The notes beneath the pieces are model-generated. The model ran no database searches. It saw nothing but the letters and a program-made list of their open reading frames with translations, and had not been told where the DNA came from. From Fibrobacter succinogenes (GTDB taxonomy: Bacteria; Fibrobacterota; Fibrobacteria; Fibrobacterales; Fibrobacteraceae): a stretch of 64,000 nt of DNA. Below are positions 53,405 to 61,659 of this stretch, piece after piece. Every line of letters begins with the position of its first letter. Position 1 is the stretch's first letter. The stretch spans positions 1-64,000 of the forward strand of contig CADBHQ010000008.1 of assembly GCA_902794535.1 (NCBI GenBank), in the 5' to 3' direction. The translations under genes were made by a program, and so were the position numbers.

Positions 53405-55303
53405 TTATTCCAAGTACGTGTAACCGTACAGGCCGCCACGGTAGATGTTCAGGAATTCCTTGCCTTCTTGCAGGCTGATCTTTCCTTCCTTCACGGAGCG
53501 AGATACCCAGTTTTCCATGGTGCGTACAAGAGCCTTGTCGCTGAAGTTCACGTAGTCGAGCACGTCTTCCACGGATTCACCGTCAATCACCTTGTCGATT
53601 TCGTAGCCGCCCTTGTCGTTGCAAACGATATGGACTGCGTTGGTATCGCCAAAGAGGTTGTGCAGGTCACCGAGGATTTCCTGGTAAGCACCCACGAGAT
53701 AAACCGCAATGTAATACGGTTCGCCCTTCTTGAGTTCATGCAACGGGAGTGTGCGACTTACATCGCCACCGCGCACGAACATGTCGATTTTACCGTCAGA
53801 GTCGCAAGTGACATCTTGAATGGTGGTTTCGACAGTCGGTTCTTCGTTCAGACGCTGGATCGGCATGAGCGGGAAGACTTGGTCCACGCCCCAGCTGTCC
53901 GGCAGGCTCTGGAACAAACTGAAGTTGCAGAAATACTTCTGGGCCAAAAGACGCGGAAGTTCGCTAAGTTCGTAAGGCGGATGACGCAGGTCTTTTGCGA
54001 GCAGGTCCACCTTGCGCACGATGCTCCAGAACAAACGTTCGCACATGGCGCGGGTCGGCAAATCGTAATCGCCAACTTTGAAACCATTGAGCACGTCGTC
54101 GTTCAACTGAATGGCATCGTGCCAGCTTTCCAGCAAGTTTTTCGGGGTGAGTCCCTTGTAAATGCCGTAAAGATCCTTCAGTGCATCAGGAGCGTTTTCG
54201 TCAATTTCGTGAATGTTTTCGTCGAAGAAAGCCTGACCAGCAGTTTCAAGCACGTTGAACACCAAAATGGAATGGTGTGCAGCGAGTGCACGGCCAGATT
54301 CTGCGATGATGTTCGGGTGAGCGACACCGCCGTTTTCGCAGGCTTCGAACATGGCGTAAACCACGTCGTTTGCGTATTCCTGAATGGAGTAGTTCACCGA
54401 GCTTGCGTTGGAACTGCGGGTGCCATCGTAATCGACACCGAGACCGCCGCCTACGTCTACGAATTCAAGGCCCATGCCCATCTTCTTAATTTGCACGTAG
54501 AACTGCGAAACTTCGCGCAGGCCGCTCTTGATATGGCGAATGTTGGTAATCTGGCTACCCAAGTGGAAGTGGATGAGCTTCATGCAGTCTTCCATCTTCT
54601 CTTCCTTGATGTAGTCAAGGGCTTCCAACAATTCAGAACTGTTCAGACCGAACTTGCTGTGGTATCCGCCAGATTCTTCCCACTTGCCGCTACCGGAGCT
54701 GGCGAGCTTGATGCGAATACCGATATTCGGGCGTACGCCGATACGACGGGAAAGTTCCACGACCAAGTGGAGCTCGTTCATCTTTTCGACGACGATGAAA
54801 ATCTTCTTGCCCATCTTTTGTGCAAGGAGAGCGAGTTCAATAAAGTCTTCGTCTTTGTAGCCGTTGCAGATAATCAGCGAATCCGGATTGTCCATGTTCG
54901 CAAGCACGGCATGCAGTTCCGGCTTGGAGCCGGCTTCGAGACCGATGTTGAACTTTTTACCGTGACTCACGACTTCTTCGAGCACGGCACGCTGCTGGTT
55001 CACCTTAATCGGGAAGATGCTGTAGTAGCTTCCGTTAAAGCCGTATTCCTTGCGGGACTTGTTAAAGCATTCGTTGATCTTTTCGATACGGCTGTCCAAA
55101 ATATCTGGGAAACGAAGCAGCATCGGAGTAGAAACGTCACGAAGTGAAAGTTCCTGCACGAGTTCGTACAGGTCGATATCCGGACCGCCATCTTTGAGCG
55201 GGTGAACGGTTGCGTGGCCCTTTTCGTTGATGTCGAAAAAGTTTACGCCCCAACCCTTGACGTTGTACAAGTCGCGGGAATCGTCAATGCGCCATTTTTT
55301 CAT
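53405..55303 (-). CDS. speA: Biosynthetic arginine decarboxylase
   Basis: PLP enzyme that turns arginine into agmatine at the head of polyamine synthesis. The 632-residue protein has the fold III barrel with PLP lysine in SIFPIKVNQQRAVLEEV (about residues 92-108). HFHLGSQI (about 245-252) and GGGLGVDYDG (about 280-289) bind the cofactor phosphate. The C-terminal beta domain contains the catalytic cysteine region VTCDSDGKIDMFV and EPYYIAVYLVGAYQEILGD. Length and order match SpeA. The preceding gene, 11 bp away on the same strand, is carboxynorspermidine-synthase-like, making a two-gene polyamine unit. Confidence 0.96.
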   Translation of the reverse strand: MKKWRIDDSRDLYNVKGWGVNFFDINEKGHATVHPLKDGGPDIDLYELVQELSLRDVSTPMLLRFPDILDSRIEKINECFNKSRKEYGFNGSYYSIFPIKVNQQRAVLEEVVSHGKKFNIGLEAGSKPELHAVLANMDNPDSLIICNGYKDEDFIELALLAQKMGKKIFIVVEKMNELHLVVELSRRIGVRPNIGIRIKLASSGSGKWEESGGYHSKFGLNSSELLEALDYIKEEKMEDCMKLIHFHLGSQITNIRHIKSGLREVSQFYVQIKKMGMGLEFVDVGGGLGVDYDGTRSSNASSVNYSIQEYANDVVYAMFEACENGGVAHPNIIAESGRALAAHHSILVFNVLETAGQAFFDENIHEIDENAPDALKDLYGIYKGLTPKNLLESWHDAIQLNDDVLNGFKVGDYDLPTRAMCERLFWSIVRKVDLLAKDLRHPPYELSELPRLLAQKYFCNFSLFQSLPDSWGVDQVFPLMPIQRLNEEPTVETTIQDVTCDSDGKIDMFVRGGDVSRTLPLHELKKGEPYYIAVYLVGAYQEILGDLHNLFGDTNAVHIVCNDKGGYEIDKVIDGESVEDVLDYVNFSDKALVRTMENWVSRSVKEGKISLQEGKEFLNIYRGGLYGYTYLE

Positions 55304-55314
55304 TTCAGGTTTCT

Positions 55315-56589
55315 CTAGTCAACGAGGACGGGATTGAAGTTTTCCTTCCAGGGGAGGCCGTACTTAGTGAGGGCTTCCATGAACGGATCCGGGTCGAATT
55401 CTTCGACGGTATGCACACCCGGCTTGTTCCACTTGCCAGTAAGCACCATCATGGCGCCGCACATGGCCGGAACACCAGTCGTGTAGGCGATTGCCTGACT
55501 ACCGAGTTCCTTGTAGCATTCCTGGTGGTCGCATACGTTGTACAAATAGTACGTCTTGTCCTTGCCGTCTTTCTTGCCCTTGAAAATGCAACCGATGTTG
55601 GTCTTACCCTTGGTGCGGGGGCCGAGGCTTGCCGGGTCCGGAAGGAGTGCCTTCAAGAACTGGATCGGCACGATGTCCTGACCCTGGAACTTGATGGGCT
55701 GAGTAGAGAGCATGCCCACGTCTTCGAGGCAACGCATGTGATCGAGGTAGCTCTGGCCGAAAGTCATGAAGAAGCGGATGCGCTTCACGCCCGGAATGTT
55801 CTGGGCGAGCGATTCAATTTCTTCGTGGTGCAACAGGTACATGTCCTTCATGCCGACTTCGTCAAAGTTGTATTCACGCTTGATGCTCATGGCCGGAATT
55901 TCAACCCAGTGACCCTTGCCGTTGGCATCGGTGTCCCAGTAGCTACCCGGGGCAGACACTTCGCGGAGGTTGATTTCGGGGTTGAAGTTGGTTGCGAACT
56001 TGTAACCATGATCGCCACCGTTGCAGTCGAGAATGTCGATTTCTTCGATGGTGTCGAACTGGTGCTTGAGGGCATAGGCGCAGTATGCCTGAGAAACACC
56101 CGGGTCAAAGCCCGAACCGAGCAAAGCCGTGAGACCGGCCTTTTCAAACTTTTCTTTGTATGCCCACTGCCAGCTATAGTCGAAGTAGGCGCTGAAACCC
56201 TGTTCCTTGCAGCGCTTGTCATAGACCTTGCGCCATTCCGGATCGTCGATGTTTTCGGGTTCGTAGTTAGCCGTATCCATGTAGTTCACGCCGCATTCCA
56301 GGCAGGCGTCCATGATGGCGAGATCCTGGTAGGGGAGAGCGATGTTCATCACCAGGTCCGGCTTATATTCCTTAATCAGAGCAGAGACATTTTCGGCCTT
56401 GTCGGCGTCAACGGCTGCAGTCGTAATGACTGTCTTTGTGTTCGGGCGGAGTTCCTGGGCCAGCTTTTCGCAGTTTTCGCGGTGGCGGCTTGCGATACAG
56501 ATTTCGCTAAAAACTTCGCTGCAGGTGCAGCACTTCTTGATAGCAACTGTGGCAACGGCGCCACAACCGATAATCAATGCTCTTGCCAT
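55315..56589 (-). CDS. Carboxynorspermidine synthase-like dehydrogenase (CASDH or CAPADH)
   Basis: A 424-residue saccharopine-dehydrogenase-like enzyme. The Rossmann NAD(P) motif is ALIIGCGAVATVAIKKC (residues 4-20), the middle domain has NYMDTANYEPE and FDPGVSQAYCAYALKHQ, and the C-terminal part has TTGVPAMCGAMMVL. Family members join aspartate semialdehyde to an amine: putrescine or diaminopropane in CASDH, or agmatine in CAPADH. The neighbour speA makes agmatine, which fits the CAPADH option, but this is inference. No carboxyspermidine decarboxylase gene is in the window. The ATG at 56589 has GAGGA 11 bp before; an upstream ATG at 56607 is less supported. Confidence 0.88.
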   Translation of the reverse strand: MARALIIGCGAVATVAIKKCCTCSEVFSEICIASRHRENCEKLAQELRPNTKTVITTAAVDADKAENVSALIKEYKPDLVMNIALPYQDLAIMDACLECGVNYMDTANYEPENIDDPEWRKVYDKRCKEQGFSAYFDYSWQWAYKEKFEKAGLTALLGSGFDPGVSQAYCAYALKHQFDTIEEIDILDCNGGDHGYKFATNFNPEINLREVSAPGSYWDTDANGKGHWVEIPAMSIKREYNFDEVGMKDMYLLHHEEIESLAQNIPGVKRIRFFMTFGQSYLDHMRCLEDVGMLSTQPIKFQGQDIVPIQFLKALLPDPASLGPRTKGKTNIGCIFKGKKDGKDKTYYLYNVCDHQECYKELGSQAIAYTTGVPAMCGAMMVLTGKWNKPGVHTVEEFDPDPFMEALTKYGLPWKENFNPVLVD

Positions 56590-56703
56590 TTTTTGTTTGT
56601 TCCTCATTTGTTGAGAGTTAATCCATCGGGATGGCGATCCCGGTAGAGTATGTTGATGTTATAAAATGTAGAAAAAGGCGAACTGCCACTTGAGGTTGCA
56701 GAA

Positions 56704-56740
56704 AAAAGAAAGACGGTTCCTTAAAGAGAAACCGTCTTTC
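56704..56740 (-). terminator. Terminator of tRNA (CAT)
   Basis: On the minus strand: GAAAGACGGTT-TCTCTTTAAGG-AACCGTCTTTCTTTTTT. A strong stem with T run directly after the tRNA 3' end. Confidence 0.88.
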
Positions 56741-56741
56741 G

Positions 56742-56815
56742 TGGGACCTCCGGGACTTGAACCCGGAACCCGCGGGTTATGAGTCCGCTGCTCTAACCAA
56801 TTGAGCTAAAGTCCC
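56742..56815 (-). tRNA. tRNA with CAT anticodon, Ile (lysidine) or Met
   Basis: A 74-nt cloverleaf on the minus strand. The acceptor GGGACTT pairs with AGGTCCC (one G-T), with discriminator A. The anticodon loop CTCATAA gives CAT. The 'GGACTCATAA' arm and the weak last pair of the stem resemble elongator tRNA-Ile2, whose C34 is turned into lysidine by TilS, more than initiator Met, but I cannot settle this by eye. The T-arm is CGGGTTCAAGTCCCG. No CCA. Confidence 0.88.
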
Positions 56816-56858
56816 GATGTTGCGCCAAATATAGTCTTTTTTCGGGAAAAATGTTGTA

Positions 56859-58286
56859 CTAAAGACCGAGTTCGCCAAATATGAGCAAATATTTGGAAAT
56901 GGTCTTGCACCATTCGTAGTGGAATCCGCTGTAGGCGTTAACCACGCACTTGTCCCAGTCTTGTACTTCGGTCTTGTAGACATGCACGGCGTCTTTTGCA
57001 CAACGTAACATTTGGTGCGGCGCGTTGGCGTCGTCTACCAGGAATGCGTTTGCTTCGCCGGCGGTTTCGAGCGAATAGTTGGTAAGCATTGTCGAAACGC
57101 CTACGTTACGACCGGTGATGGGGAGTGTGCCTGCGGCCATAGCCTTGAGGATGATAGACGAAGACGGCTCGCGGAGATTGGCGGCAAACAGGGCGTCGGA
57201 ACCGGCGAGTGTGTCGCGGAGAATCTGCGTGTTGTCGTCGTCGCATTCAAGGTCTTGCACGCACATGGTATCTGGATACTGCTGGGCGAAGTCCCTGTAA
57301 TAATTCCATTCGTTGTCCAACGACGAAATGCCTACGATAATGAATATGTCGAGACGTGCGATGTCCGAAAGGATTGTGGCCAGAGTTTCGGAAGTGTTTC
57401 CGGCTTCTTCGTCGAGGTGCACGTAGAGAACCATCTTGCCATCGAAGTCTGCGCCCAAATTCTGTTGCAAACGGGCGCGGGCTTTGGCCTTGGCTTCTTT
57501 GATGGGGAGGCAGTCTTTGTTGAAGTCCCAAACTTGGTAGCTAACGCCGAACTGCACACCGATAAGCTTGTCGGCGTTACGGTTCAAGAATCCGCTGATG
57601 CCGCCGGGAAGGTTGGTGTTGAGCATGGCGTCGCGGTAACCGGGCGATGGGAACAGCACCTTGGTGGCATACAGAATGCCGACCTTCAAAAGGCTAACCT
57701 TACCCCAGAACTCGTAGCCGTCCATATTGTAGTCTTTGCGCGGAAGGCCAATCTTTTCGATTTCACTTGACGGAATATGGAAGTCGTAAGTGATGTTATG
57801 GACGGTAAAGAAGAACGGGATTTTGCCGGCGTATTCCTTGTAAGTCGTCTTGGCGAGAGCCCCTGCAAGGGCTCCACCCCATTCGTGCCCAAGGATGGCG
57901 TCACATTCGAACTTGGTTTCTTCGGCGTAGGCGAGAGCGGCTGAGGCAAGGAACGCGAACCGGATATGGTTGTCCGAATACGGAGCGCTCTGCGGCGGGC
58001 TATAAACATAGGGCCTACCGAAGTATTCGTCGTTGTAAATGTAGGTGTGCAGGGGGTCTTTGTCGGAAACCCAAATCTCGTAGGGCTTGTTCTGCAGTTT
58101 TTCGACACCGGTGTATACACAGCGGTAACTGCCGACATTGACCATCAAATTCTTGAAGAACGGCGAGCAGGTAAGCACCTTGGTGCCGGCGCTTGCAAAA
58201 GCATCGGTCATGCGGTTGACCGCGGTCGCCAGAGGACTGGTTTTTCGCCAATTCCCGGCTTCAGGGCTTACGACAAGGATGTTCAT
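56859..58286 (-). CDS. GlgA-like glycosyltransferase (GT5 glycogen synthase) with altered motifs
   Basis: A 475-residue GT-B glycosyltransferase like bacterial glycogen synthase. N-terminal domain: MNILVVSPEAGNWRK. The N-terminal nucleotide-sugar motif KTGGL is replaced by KTSPL (about residues 15-19). The C-terminal part has a REPSSSIILKAMAAGTLPI stretch corresponding to the catalytic Glu/EPCGL region, also diverged. HEWGGALAGALA (about 135-146) corresponds to the usual catalytic HDWHxGL region. Overall fold and length match GlgA, but the sugar donor or even activity is uncertain. It is divergent from the TPR lipoprotein at 58439. Confidence 0.85.
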   Translation of the reverse strand: MNILVVSPEAGNWRKTSPLATAVNRMTDAFASAGTKVLTCSPFFKNLMVNVGSYRCVYTGVEKLQNKPYEIWVSDKDPLHTYIYNDEYFGRPYVYSPPQSAPYSDNHIRFAFLASAALAYAEETKFECDAILGHEWGGALAGALAKTTYKEYAGKIPFFFTVHNITYDFHIPSSEIEKIGLPRKDYNMDGYEFWGKVSLLKVGILYATKVLFPSPGYRDAMLNTNLPGGISGFLNRNADKLIGVQFGVSYQVWDFNKDCLPIKEAKAKARARLQQNLGADFDGKMVLYVHLDEEAGNTSETLATILSDIARLDIFIIVGISSLDNEWNYYRDFAQQYPDTMCVQDLECDDDNTQILRDTLAGSDALFAANLREPSSSIILKAMAAGTLPITGRNVGVSTMLTNYSLETAGEANAFLVDDANAPHQMLRCAKDAVHVYKTEVQDWDKCVVNAYSGFHYEWCKTISKYLLIFGELGL

Positions 58287-58367
58287 TCCTGCTCAATACT
58301 CCAAATAAAAATTTACCTATAGATAAAGTATAACATAAATTTATTTAATTATTTTTATGAAGTATAA

Positions 58368-58391
58368 TTCCAAAGAGAGTTTTCTTTGGAA
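58368..58391. promoter_or_regulatory. Perfect inverted repeat in the glgA-lipoprotein intergenic region
   Basis: TTCCAAAGA-GAGTTT-TCTTTGGAA: 9-bp perfect arms, 47 bp upstream of the plus-strand start at 58439 and 82 bp from the minus-strand start at 58286. Operator or 5' UTR hairpin; no T run typical of a terminator follows. Confidence 0.5.
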
Positions 58392-58438
58392 AAAAGGTAT
58401 TATTACAAAACAAAATCATTCAGCTGAAGGAAAATCAA

Positions 58439-59491
58439 ATGAAAAAACTCTTTATTGCCTCTCTGGCTGCCGCCGTCGCATTCACGATGGTGGGCTGTAA
58501 GGGTACTAACGAAAAGCGCGGTGACGAACACCTCAAGGAAGGTCGTTATCGCAACGCTATCAATTCTTACCTCGAGGCTAAGAAGAAGGGTAGCATGTCC
58601 GATGAATTCTATGATAACTTCACGCTCGCCCTGGTCCGTGCCGCCGAAACTGAAGCCAAGAAGGATTTGAACAGCGACCTTATCAATGGATATTTCGACA
58701 AGGTTTCCGTGAACATGGCTGAAGTCCAGAATGCAGAAGTCATTCAGGAATACGTGACGACGCTTGCCAATATCGGTAAGATGCAGGCCGCTCAGGAAGG
58801 TATGGACTACGGTACCATCGTGAACGCTTTCGCAAAGATTGATACCGCTCTCGCAACTGCCAAGGCTAAGGGTGCTGGCGAAGCTGCTGTGAAGGCAATC
58901 CGTACCGAAGCTGAGAACGCTTACGTTGCCAAGAACCTCTCTGACGCCGTGGGCGAATCTGACCCGGTGGTGAGCGAATACCAGATTATGAAGATTGCCG
59001 AAATGGCACCGGAAAATGCAGACGTGAAGGCCGCTTTGAACAAGAGCCGTAAGGGCACTCGCGGTTACTTCCTGATCTTCGGTGAACAGATTGGCGAACC
59101 GGTGAGCCGCCGCGTTGACAAGTGGGGCTACGTGATGGCCATGCCGACCCTCAAGATTGCTCCGGGTTCTCTCTCTGCAGAACTCCAGTTCTGGGCTTCT
59201 ACGGGTAACAACACTGAACTCGACCCCTCCAAGATCAAGCTCGTTTCTACCACTGGCGAAGAAGTCTTTGCCAAGGGCAACAGCGGCTGGTGCGAAGCTG
59301 AAGTGCTCGTAGGCAAGAAGGGTCAGGAAAAGATCGAAAAGAAGAAGCAGAGCTTCAAGGGCAAGGGCAAGCTGATGAACGAATTCCAGTGCTCTGTGAA
59401 CGTGAGCTTCTCTTACGCCAAGTCCTTCGTGCCGGACTACATCGAATACAAGGATGAATTCGGTATCGGCCGTAAGTACTTGGGCCAGTAG
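58439..59491 (+). CDS. TPR-containing lipoprotein
   Basis: A 350-residue lipoprotein (signal MKKLFIASLAAAVAFTMVGC, Cys at residue 20). Two TPR-like helix pairs follow (about 22-70, RGDEHLKEGRYRNAINSYLE), then Ala/Glu/Lys-rich helices (about 85-185). The C-terminal region (about 200-350) is beta-rich with basic patches (KKGQEKIEKKKQSFKGKGK). Function unknown. GAAGGA lies before the ATG. A terminator follows the stop. Family not recognised. Confidence 0.82.
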   Translation: MKKLFIASLAAAVAFTMVGCKGTNEKRGDEHLKEGRYRNAINSYLEAKKKGSMSDEFYDNFTLALVRAAETEAKKDLNSDLINGYFDKVSVNMAEVQNAEVIQEYVTTLANIGKMQAAQEGMDYGTIVNAFAKIDTALATAKAKGAGEAAVKAIRTEAENAYVAKNLSDAVGESDPVVSEYQIMKIAEMAPENADVKAALNKSRKGTRGYFLIFGEQIGEPVSRRVDKWGYVMAMPTLKIAPGSLSAELQFWASTGNNTELDPSKIKLVSTTGEEVFAKGNSGWCEAEVLVGKKGQEKIEKKKQSFKGKGKLMNEFQCSVNVSFSYAKSFVPDYIEYKDEFGIGRKYLGQ

Positions 59492-59512
59492 TAAAATCCA
59501 TTGATGTGATTT

Positions 59513-59544
59513 AAAGGCGGCTCGGTTTACCGAGCCGCCTTTGC
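59513..59544 (+). terminator. Terminator of the 58439 gene
   Basis: AAAGGCGGCTCGG-TTTA-CCGAGCCGCCTTTG: a perfect 13-bp stem 21 bp after the stop. Confidence 0.9.
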
Positions 59545-59603
59545 ATATGTGGGGAATTTAAAAGAAGGCTAGTTTAGATTCACAGGTTCTATAGCCAGGC
59601 GTT

Positions 59604-59755
59604 ACGGGCTGGCGTATGAAGCCCGTTAGAAGGGGTCGTGTAAGCCACGACGAATGCCTGTCCGCTAAGCGAACATTCGTCGGCCGAAGGCCGAGGCCAT
59701 GTGAGCGTGCGGAGCAGGCAGAGTTGGGGCTGAAACGAGGGGAATGCTTTCCCCT
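59604..59755 (+). ncRNA. Structured intergenic element, copy 2
   Basis: Hairpins in order: ACGGGCT...AGCCCGT (59604-59626) and GTCGTG-TAAGC-CACGAC (59635-59651). Then the core: TGCCTGTCCGC (59655-59665), TAAGCGA, ACAT, TC, GT, CGGCC-GAA-GGCCG (59681-59693), AGGCC, ATGT, GAGCGT, GCGGAGCAGGCA (59709-59720). Last is GGGGAA-TGCT-TTCCCC (59739-59755). Core loops match copy 1 near 49145-49200, and the stems covary. Most of the gene-free 59492-59809 (318 bp) consists of this element and two terminators. Confidence 0.62.
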
Positions 59756-59756
59756 T

Positions 59757-59790
59757 CATAAAAAAACACCGGGCAGAACCCGGTGCCTAA
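59757..59790 (-). terminator. Terminator of the frameshifted barrel gene
   Basis: On the minus strand: GGCACCGGG-TTCTG-CCCGGTGTTTTTTTA, 20 bp after the restored stop codon at 59810. Confidence 0.88.
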
Positions 59791-59809
59791 AGTCTTTTAA
59801 ATGAGGGAC

Positions 59810-60891
59810 TTAAAAACTAGCCTTGCCGCTCAAACCGAGGGAGAACCTGCCCTTGCCGAACGGGGTATCGTTGTTGTCCTTGCCGGTGAAGTTATAACCG
59901 TACCAGGCAACGATTTCGGTGTTCATGGTGGGGTAGATGTAGTGGTTCATGCCCAAGAAGTGGAAGTCGTCTTTGTGAACTTCGCGGTCCGGATCGTGAC
60001 GAAGAGCATCTGGTCGTCGGTCATGAGCTGGTCTTCTGCTGCATAGTCCTTGTCGAGAATCGCATAGAAGAACGTAGCGGACAGGTTAAAGATGGCGTAG
60101 TTCATGCTGGGTTCGAACAAGAAGGAGTGTGTACCCTTGCCCTTGTAGGGGTGGAGGCCCCACACAGCATAAATGCCGTAGTTGAACTTGTCGTAGCTCT
60201 TGGAGTAGTCGATTTCGGTACCGAGCACATAGGTGTAGGGACGACCGATGTCCTGACCGAACACCCAGTCGAGGCTCGGCTTGATGATCAAGTGTTCGTC
60301 GGGGTGGTTCAAGAGCGGGAATGCATAGGTGGCGAACATGGACAGAGTGTGGTCCGTGTCGTCGGAAGCACCCATGTAGAAGGCGCCCTTACCGTACTTT
60401 TCGTTACCGACTTCTGCACCGAAACCGCGGAGGCTTTCTTCGCGGGTGATGACGGCGTAGCGGGACGGATCACGCCAGAAGTAGTAGTTGAATGCGCCTG
60501 CGCTGTAAGTCATGTCGCCGAAGATAAGGGTGACGTCGTGGCTTACGTTCCAGCGGAACTGGACACCGTCAAAGTCGAAGGAATTGTAGCGGCCTTCCGA
60601 ACCCATGGCGGTAGAACGGGCGAGCCCGTGACGGACTTCGGATTCCTGCAGTTCCCCGTTTTCGTTAACAAAAGTGCTGTGGGTGGTTCCCATGACGACG
60701 ACAGAGATGTTTTCGTCGAGGTTGGCATGCAGGGCGAGGTCAATGTCCTGGTTACCTGCGTTTGTCGGGTCAAAATCGCGGTCAAAATAGCTGGCATAGT
60801 CCATATTTACGTCGCCATGGACTTCGAAGTCTACAGCGAGCGCCAGGGTGGCGGCGGAGGAAATTGCCAGTGGCATGATCAATTTGCGCAT
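59810..60891 (-). pseudogene. Outer-membrane barrel protein, apparent single-base frameshift
   Basis: An exported barrel protein broken near its end. The first part (from the ATG at 60891) has a signal peptide (about 1-20, TLALAVDF) and beta strands such as GVQFRWNVSHDVTLIFGDMTYS. At about 60000/60001 the open frame runs into unlikely sequence (TIRTAKFTKTTSTSWA, stop at 59947). Shifting by one base there gives DPDREVHKDDF, NHYIYPTMNTEIVAW and a C-terminus GKASF with stop at 59810-59812. The terminal Phe and matching reading are characteristic of an intact barrel. A missing C (TTCCGT read as TTCGT) explains it, either a real mutation or a sequencing error. Confidence 0.8.
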
Positions 60892-61014
60892 ATCTGTTTC
60901 CAATATGATTTGAAATTTCTTGTGCAAAGATAGAAATATCTATGTAAAAAAGCCAAATACAGTGTGCGTGAATTTTGTAAATTTGCCCATATTCTTATTC
61001 ACGAGGTTCCCTTG

Positions 61015-61656
61015 ATGTTCAAACGCATTGGGTTTATTAGGCTGTTTGTAATTTTAATGGCGCTGGCCGTTAATTGCGCTTTCGCTTTATCTGCCGACGA
61101 GGCCATGGAAAAATCCAAGGCTTGGTTCAAGTCGGGCAAAGCTTGGAATCTTGAATTTAGGGTGCAGGTTTTTTATTCGGATTCTCCGGATATCGCGTCT
61201 CAGGGGGGCAAACTTTTGGTTGCCGAAGGGGACCGTTTTGTTTTGGATATGGCAGGAATCAAGTTCTATAGCGACGGTGAAAGCCTGTGGCAGTACAATG
61301 TGGAGCAAAACCAAGTGTTGATCAAGTCGGTCGAAGACTTGTCTAGCTCGCTGCACCCCTCGGAACTCTTGTTCAAGTATCTGAATTGCAAGGCCAAAGC
61401 AATTTCGGAAGGTGAATTCAACAAGCAGAAAATGTGGGTGCTGACCTTGGACCCGTCCAAGTACAAGGGACAGTTCACTCAAATGGAAGTCTGGCTTTCG
61501 AAAACGGATTTTTCGCCTAAGCGCCTTTATACGGTGGATCCTGCTGGCAACGGTTCGTGGTACAACATTGTGAACCTTTCGGTGGTGAAGTCCTGGAAGG
61601 CAGAAGACTTTAAGTACAAGCCTATAAAGGGCGTTGACGAAATTGACATGCGGTAA
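61015..61656 (+). CDS. LolA-like outer-membrane lipoprotein carrier protein
   Basis: A 213-residue exported protein resembling LolA, the periplasmic chaperone that carries lipoproteins from LolCDE to the outer membrane. The start at 61015 follows GAGG and yields a signal peptide (about residues 1-24, NCAFALSAD). The core matches the family: FRVQVFYSDSPDIASQGGKLL (with YSDS and a Gly-rich turn) and FYSDGESLWQYNVEQNQVLI, followed by VWLSKTDFSPKRLYTVD. Its stop is 3 bp before the FlgD-Ig protein, on the same strand. LolB or LolCDE genes are not in the window. Confidence 0.85.
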   Translation: MFKRIGFIRLFVILMALAVNCAFALSADEAMEKSKAWFKSGKAWNLEFRVQVFYSDSPDIASQGGKLLVAEGDRFVLDMAGIKFYSDGESLWQYNVEQNQVLIKSVEDLSSSLHPSELLFKYLNCKAKAISEGEFNKQKMWVLTLDPSKYKGQFTQMEVWLSKTDFSPKRLYTVDPAGNGSWYNIVNLSVVKSWKAEDFKYKPIKGVDEIDMR

Positions 61657-61659
61657 TTT

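Noticed and set aside
53468-55147. Plus-strand open frame opposite speA
   Set aside because: Antisense shadow of a complete arginine decarboxylase.
59595-59760. Part of a transposon end or group II intron
   Set aside because: No target duplication, no ORF and no intron domain V-like motif; covarying stems explain it better.
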